This document shows positions 54,978-55,179 of a stretch of 55,179 bases of DNA, piece by piece. The stretch lies in the NCBI GenBank assembly GCA_002633005.1, contig NMRA01000728.1, positions 3,385 through 58,563 of the forward strand, given 5' to 3'. Made by a program: the position numbers and the translations under genes. The notes beneath the pieces were generated by a model, which saw only the letters and a program-made list of their open reading frames with translations, made no database searches and was not told the origin of the DNA. How positions within the stretch are numbered: the stretch's first letter is position 1; every line of letters begins with the position of its first letter. The stretch comes from Phoronis australis. Lineage: Eukaryota; Phoronida; Phoronidae.

Positions 54978-55051
54978 CTGTATTACAAAGAACAATGAAA
55001 TTGCTCCTTCCATTCGCATATTTACTTATAATTTTGTCTGTCTCGGGAAAG
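54978..55051 (+). CDS. Second 5' exon with signal peptide (partial gene)
   Basis: After the acceptor at 54977 and 17 bases, an ATG at 54995 opens MKLLLPFAYLLIILSVSGK, a classical signal peptide with a basic N terminus, Leu/Ile core and SVSG cleavage-like end. The first GT after it (AAG|gtttta, at 55052) is a modest donor in phase 0; another possible donor is aacag|gtttgc near 55066. The frame stops soon after, at TAA, so splicing is needed. The gene continues beyond the window. It may be a neighbour of, or an alternative first exon to, the gene starting at 51060. Confidence 0.45.
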
Positions 55052-55179
55052 GTTTTAATGAACAGGTTTGCGATATAATCGGTGATAACTAACCCCCACC
55101 TTGTGAACTAACAAAGGCGATTTTCTTCATTCTTCAGGATTTGTTAAATTCTCATGCAAACATTTTACTTTTGCAATTG
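55052..55179. other. Presumed intron to the window end
   Basis: No feature seen. Confidence 0.4.

Overview
The window reads as nuclear DNA from a highly heterozygous invertebrate animal. It is AT-rich, its genes are sparse and split by long GT-AG introns, and degraded animal transposons fill it: non-LTR LINE, Penelope-like, hAT-, Tigger- and TA-flanked DNA elements. The one gene with a recognisable family ends in an L1/neurofascin-type ankyrin-binding tail, which points to a bilaterian. I lean towards a marine deuterostome but cannot prove it. I see no prokaryotic operons, rRNA, intact tRNA or CRISPR.

The only gene I can model with confidence lies on the + strand from about 3.0 to 27.3 kb. 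It has an Ig-like (V-type) exon (3000-3364, with a second haplotype copy at 3717-4057), a Thr/Ser-rich stalk exon (11087-11155), a transmembrane exon with an eight-codon ATC repeat (17328-17471), a short cytoplasmic exon (20247-20314) and a last exon (26155-26331). The last exon encodes an L1-family cytoplasmic tail (FNEDGSLIGQY, the FIGQY-type ankyrin site) and a C-terminal SVV that fits a class I PDZ ligand. All junctions from the Ig exon to the first cytoplasmic exon are phase 1. A poly(A) signal lies at 27300. The predicted protein is a small single-Ig receptor that couples to the spectrin-ankyrin cytoskeleton. Classical L1 CAMs have six Ig domains plus fibronectin III repeats; none are seen here. 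The 5' end and signal peptide were not found and may lie upstream of the window. Near the right edge, two + strand exons encode signal peptides (51060-51114 and about 54995-55051). They look like first coding exons of one or two further secreted or membrane proteins that continue past the window.

The four introns of the Ig gene are full of mobile DNA: a broken LINE (6.7-9.2 kb), a large inverted repeat whose arms are arrays of about 160-bp units (13.7-14.8 and 16.5-17.05 kb), a 1.3-kb TIR element flanked by TA (18.2-19.5 kb), and a small MITE (24.7 kb). Downstream, from 27.3 to 51 kb, no confident host gene is visible. That stretch holds hAT-like MITEs, an array of CTTAAG palindromes (31.75-32.19 kb), a Penelope GIY-YIG remnant (40.6-41.0 kb), a Tigger-like MITE, a 0.4-kb TIR element and a Penelope reverse-transcriptase remnant.

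Eight single-n positions occur. At five of them (3716, 12962, 36412, 47429, 54601) the bases before the n are repeated immediately after it, with allele-level differences. These are most simply unmerged haplotype overlaps left by assembly rather than genuine tandem duplications. They create a false doubling of the Ig exon and of the Penelope RT, but they also give a free view of two alleles at each site.
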